From Peptococcaceae bacterium (GTDB lineage: Bacteria; Bacillota; Desulfotomaculia; Desulfotomaculales; Desulfocucumaceae): a stretch of DNA of 5,734 nt. Each line of letters starts with the position of its first letter. The stretch's first letter is position 1. Where the stretch lies: NCBI GenBank assembly GCA_013336365.1, contig JAAXTT010000095.1, positions 1-5,734 on the forward strand, read 5' to 3'. This document shows positions 5,147 to 5,734 of the stretch, piece after piece. The translations under genes were made by a program, and so were the position numbers. The notes under the pieces were generated by a model. The model saw nothing but the letters and a program-made list of their open reading frames with translations. It had not been told where the DNA came from and did no database searches.

Positions 5147-5734
5147 AGAATATAAATAGATTTTTTATTGACCCGGATAACTTCGATTCAGAAACCCCGG
5201 TTATTGATGGCTCTGATGTAAATCATATTGCAAAGGTGCTGAGAATGGCTCCCGGCCAGGTTGTTGAAATTTTAGATGGCAATGGGAGAGGTGCACAGGC
5301 AAGTATTTTGGCGATAAATAATAAAGAAGTTGCCCTAAAGATTGTAGATTATTTTTCTCCGGGCGGAGAACCCCCTGTAAAAATAACCCTTGTTCAGGGA
5401 TTGAGCAAGGGTGACAAAATGGAGTATGTTGTACAGAAAGCTACTGAGCTGGGAGTAACAGACATTATTCCGATGATTTGTCATCGTTCTGTAGTGCGGC
5501 TTGAAGGAGTCAAAGCGGTTCAAAGACAGGAGCGTTGGCAGAGAGTGGCGCTGGAAGCCGCCAAACAATGTCGTAGAGCGATAATTCCCAAGGTTCATGA
5601 AATACAGTATATTTCTGAGATTTTGGAAAAAATTCCGGCAGGAACCCTGGCATTTTTACCCTGGGAGCAGGAAAAAAACTTTGGTCTTGGCGAAATATTA
5701 AAGGGAGATAAAAACGAAAGAATCTATATTTTTA
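5143..5734 (+). CDS. rsmE: RsmE, 16S rRNA (uracil-1498-N3)-methyltransferase, 5' portion
   Basis: RsmE is a SPOUT-class enzyme that uses S-adenosylmethionine to methylate N3 of U1498 in 16S rRNA of the 30S subunit. 197 codons are present of a family length of about 245; the right edge cuts the gene. The N-terminal PUA-like domain begins INRFFIDPDN and holds HIAKVLRMAPGQVVEILDG (28-46). The hallmark segment GLSKGDKMEYVVQKATELGV (86-105) and the following HRSVVRL (114-120) are clear, as is RWQRVALEAAKQCRRAIIP (131-149). The sequence ends at RIYIF, just before the expected GPEGG and C-terminal knot residues that bind the cofactor, so catalytic competence cannot be judged. The chosen start is GTG 5143, four bases after the prmA stop, suggesting translational coupling. 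It has no clear Shine-Dalgarno, and the start could be three codons later at ATA 5152. No frame break is seen. Confidence 0.94.
   Translation, partial: MKNINRFFIDPDNFDSETPVIDGSDVNHIAKVLRMAPGQVVEILDGNGRGAQASILAINNKEVALKIVDYFSPGGEPPVKITLVQGLSKGDKMEYVVQKATELGVTDIIPMICHRSVVRLEGVKAVQRQERWQRVALEAAKQCRRAIIPKVHEIQYISEILEKIPAGTLAFLPWEQEKNFGLGEILKGDKNERIYIF

Noticed and set aside
5335..5598. 87-residue - strand open frame inside rsmE
   Set aside because: The + strand frame here encodes conserved RsmE motifs throughout, so the reverse frame is incidental.
1..5734. CIRCE operator, CRISPR array, mobile element or RNA gene
   Set aside because: I found no TTAGCACTC/GAGTGCTAA pair, no periodic repeats, no transposase-like sequence or terminal repeats, and no tRNA-like fold. 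Composition looks uniform along the window.

Overview
The window is a contiguous piece of a bacterial heat-shock operon in which every gene is on the + strand. The order is: the 3' end of an archaeal-type (thermosome-like) chaperonin gene, grpE, dnaK, dnaJ, prmA, and the 5' part of rsmE. The order dnaK-dnaJ-prmA-rsmE, the short Gram-positive form of DnaK (no long insert in the N-terminal lobe of the ATPase domain), Bacillus/Clostridium-like DnaJ and DnaK sequences, purine-rich Shine-Dalgarno sites, frequent GTG/TTG starts and moderate AT-richness all point to a Firmicute. The thermosome-like chaperonin inside the hsp70 operon narrows this to the clostridial lineages (Peptococcaceae and Carboxydothermus-type organisms) known to carry 'Group III' chaperonins. 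The exact genus cannot be read from this window.

Layout: 1-426 is the C-terminal part of the chaperonin, cut by the left edge. grpE follows after 49 bases and dnaK after another 38. The dnaK-dnaJ gap holds a perfect 30-bp palindrome (2992-3021). This is a strong stem-loop without a U-tract, so it looks like an attenuator, processing or mRNA-stability element rather than a standard terminator. dnaJ very probably starts at a TTG at 3063, giving the classic MSKRDYYEVLG N-terminus, rather than at the ATG 15 bases upstream. prmA follows after 33 bases and starts at GTG. rsmE starts about 4 bases after the prmA stop and runs off the right edge just before its SAM-binding knot. No intergenic stretch exceeds 80 bases.

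Function: DnaK, DnaJ and GrpE form the Hsp70 folding cycle (ATPase, co-chaperone and nucleotide exchange factor). The chaperonin adds an ATP-driven folding cage with a built-in lid. PrmA and RsmE methylate ribosomal protein L11 and 16S rRNA, so the operon joins protein folding with ribosome modification. No CIRCE operator, promoter or hrcA is visible; if present they lie upstream of the window.

I see no previously undescribed system. The most unusual content is the archaeal-like chaperonin in the hsp70 operon, which is a described but rare arrangement. Smaller points are the dnaK-dnaJ palindrome, a nine-G tract in the DnaK phosphate loop, and unusual start sites for dnaJ and rsmE.
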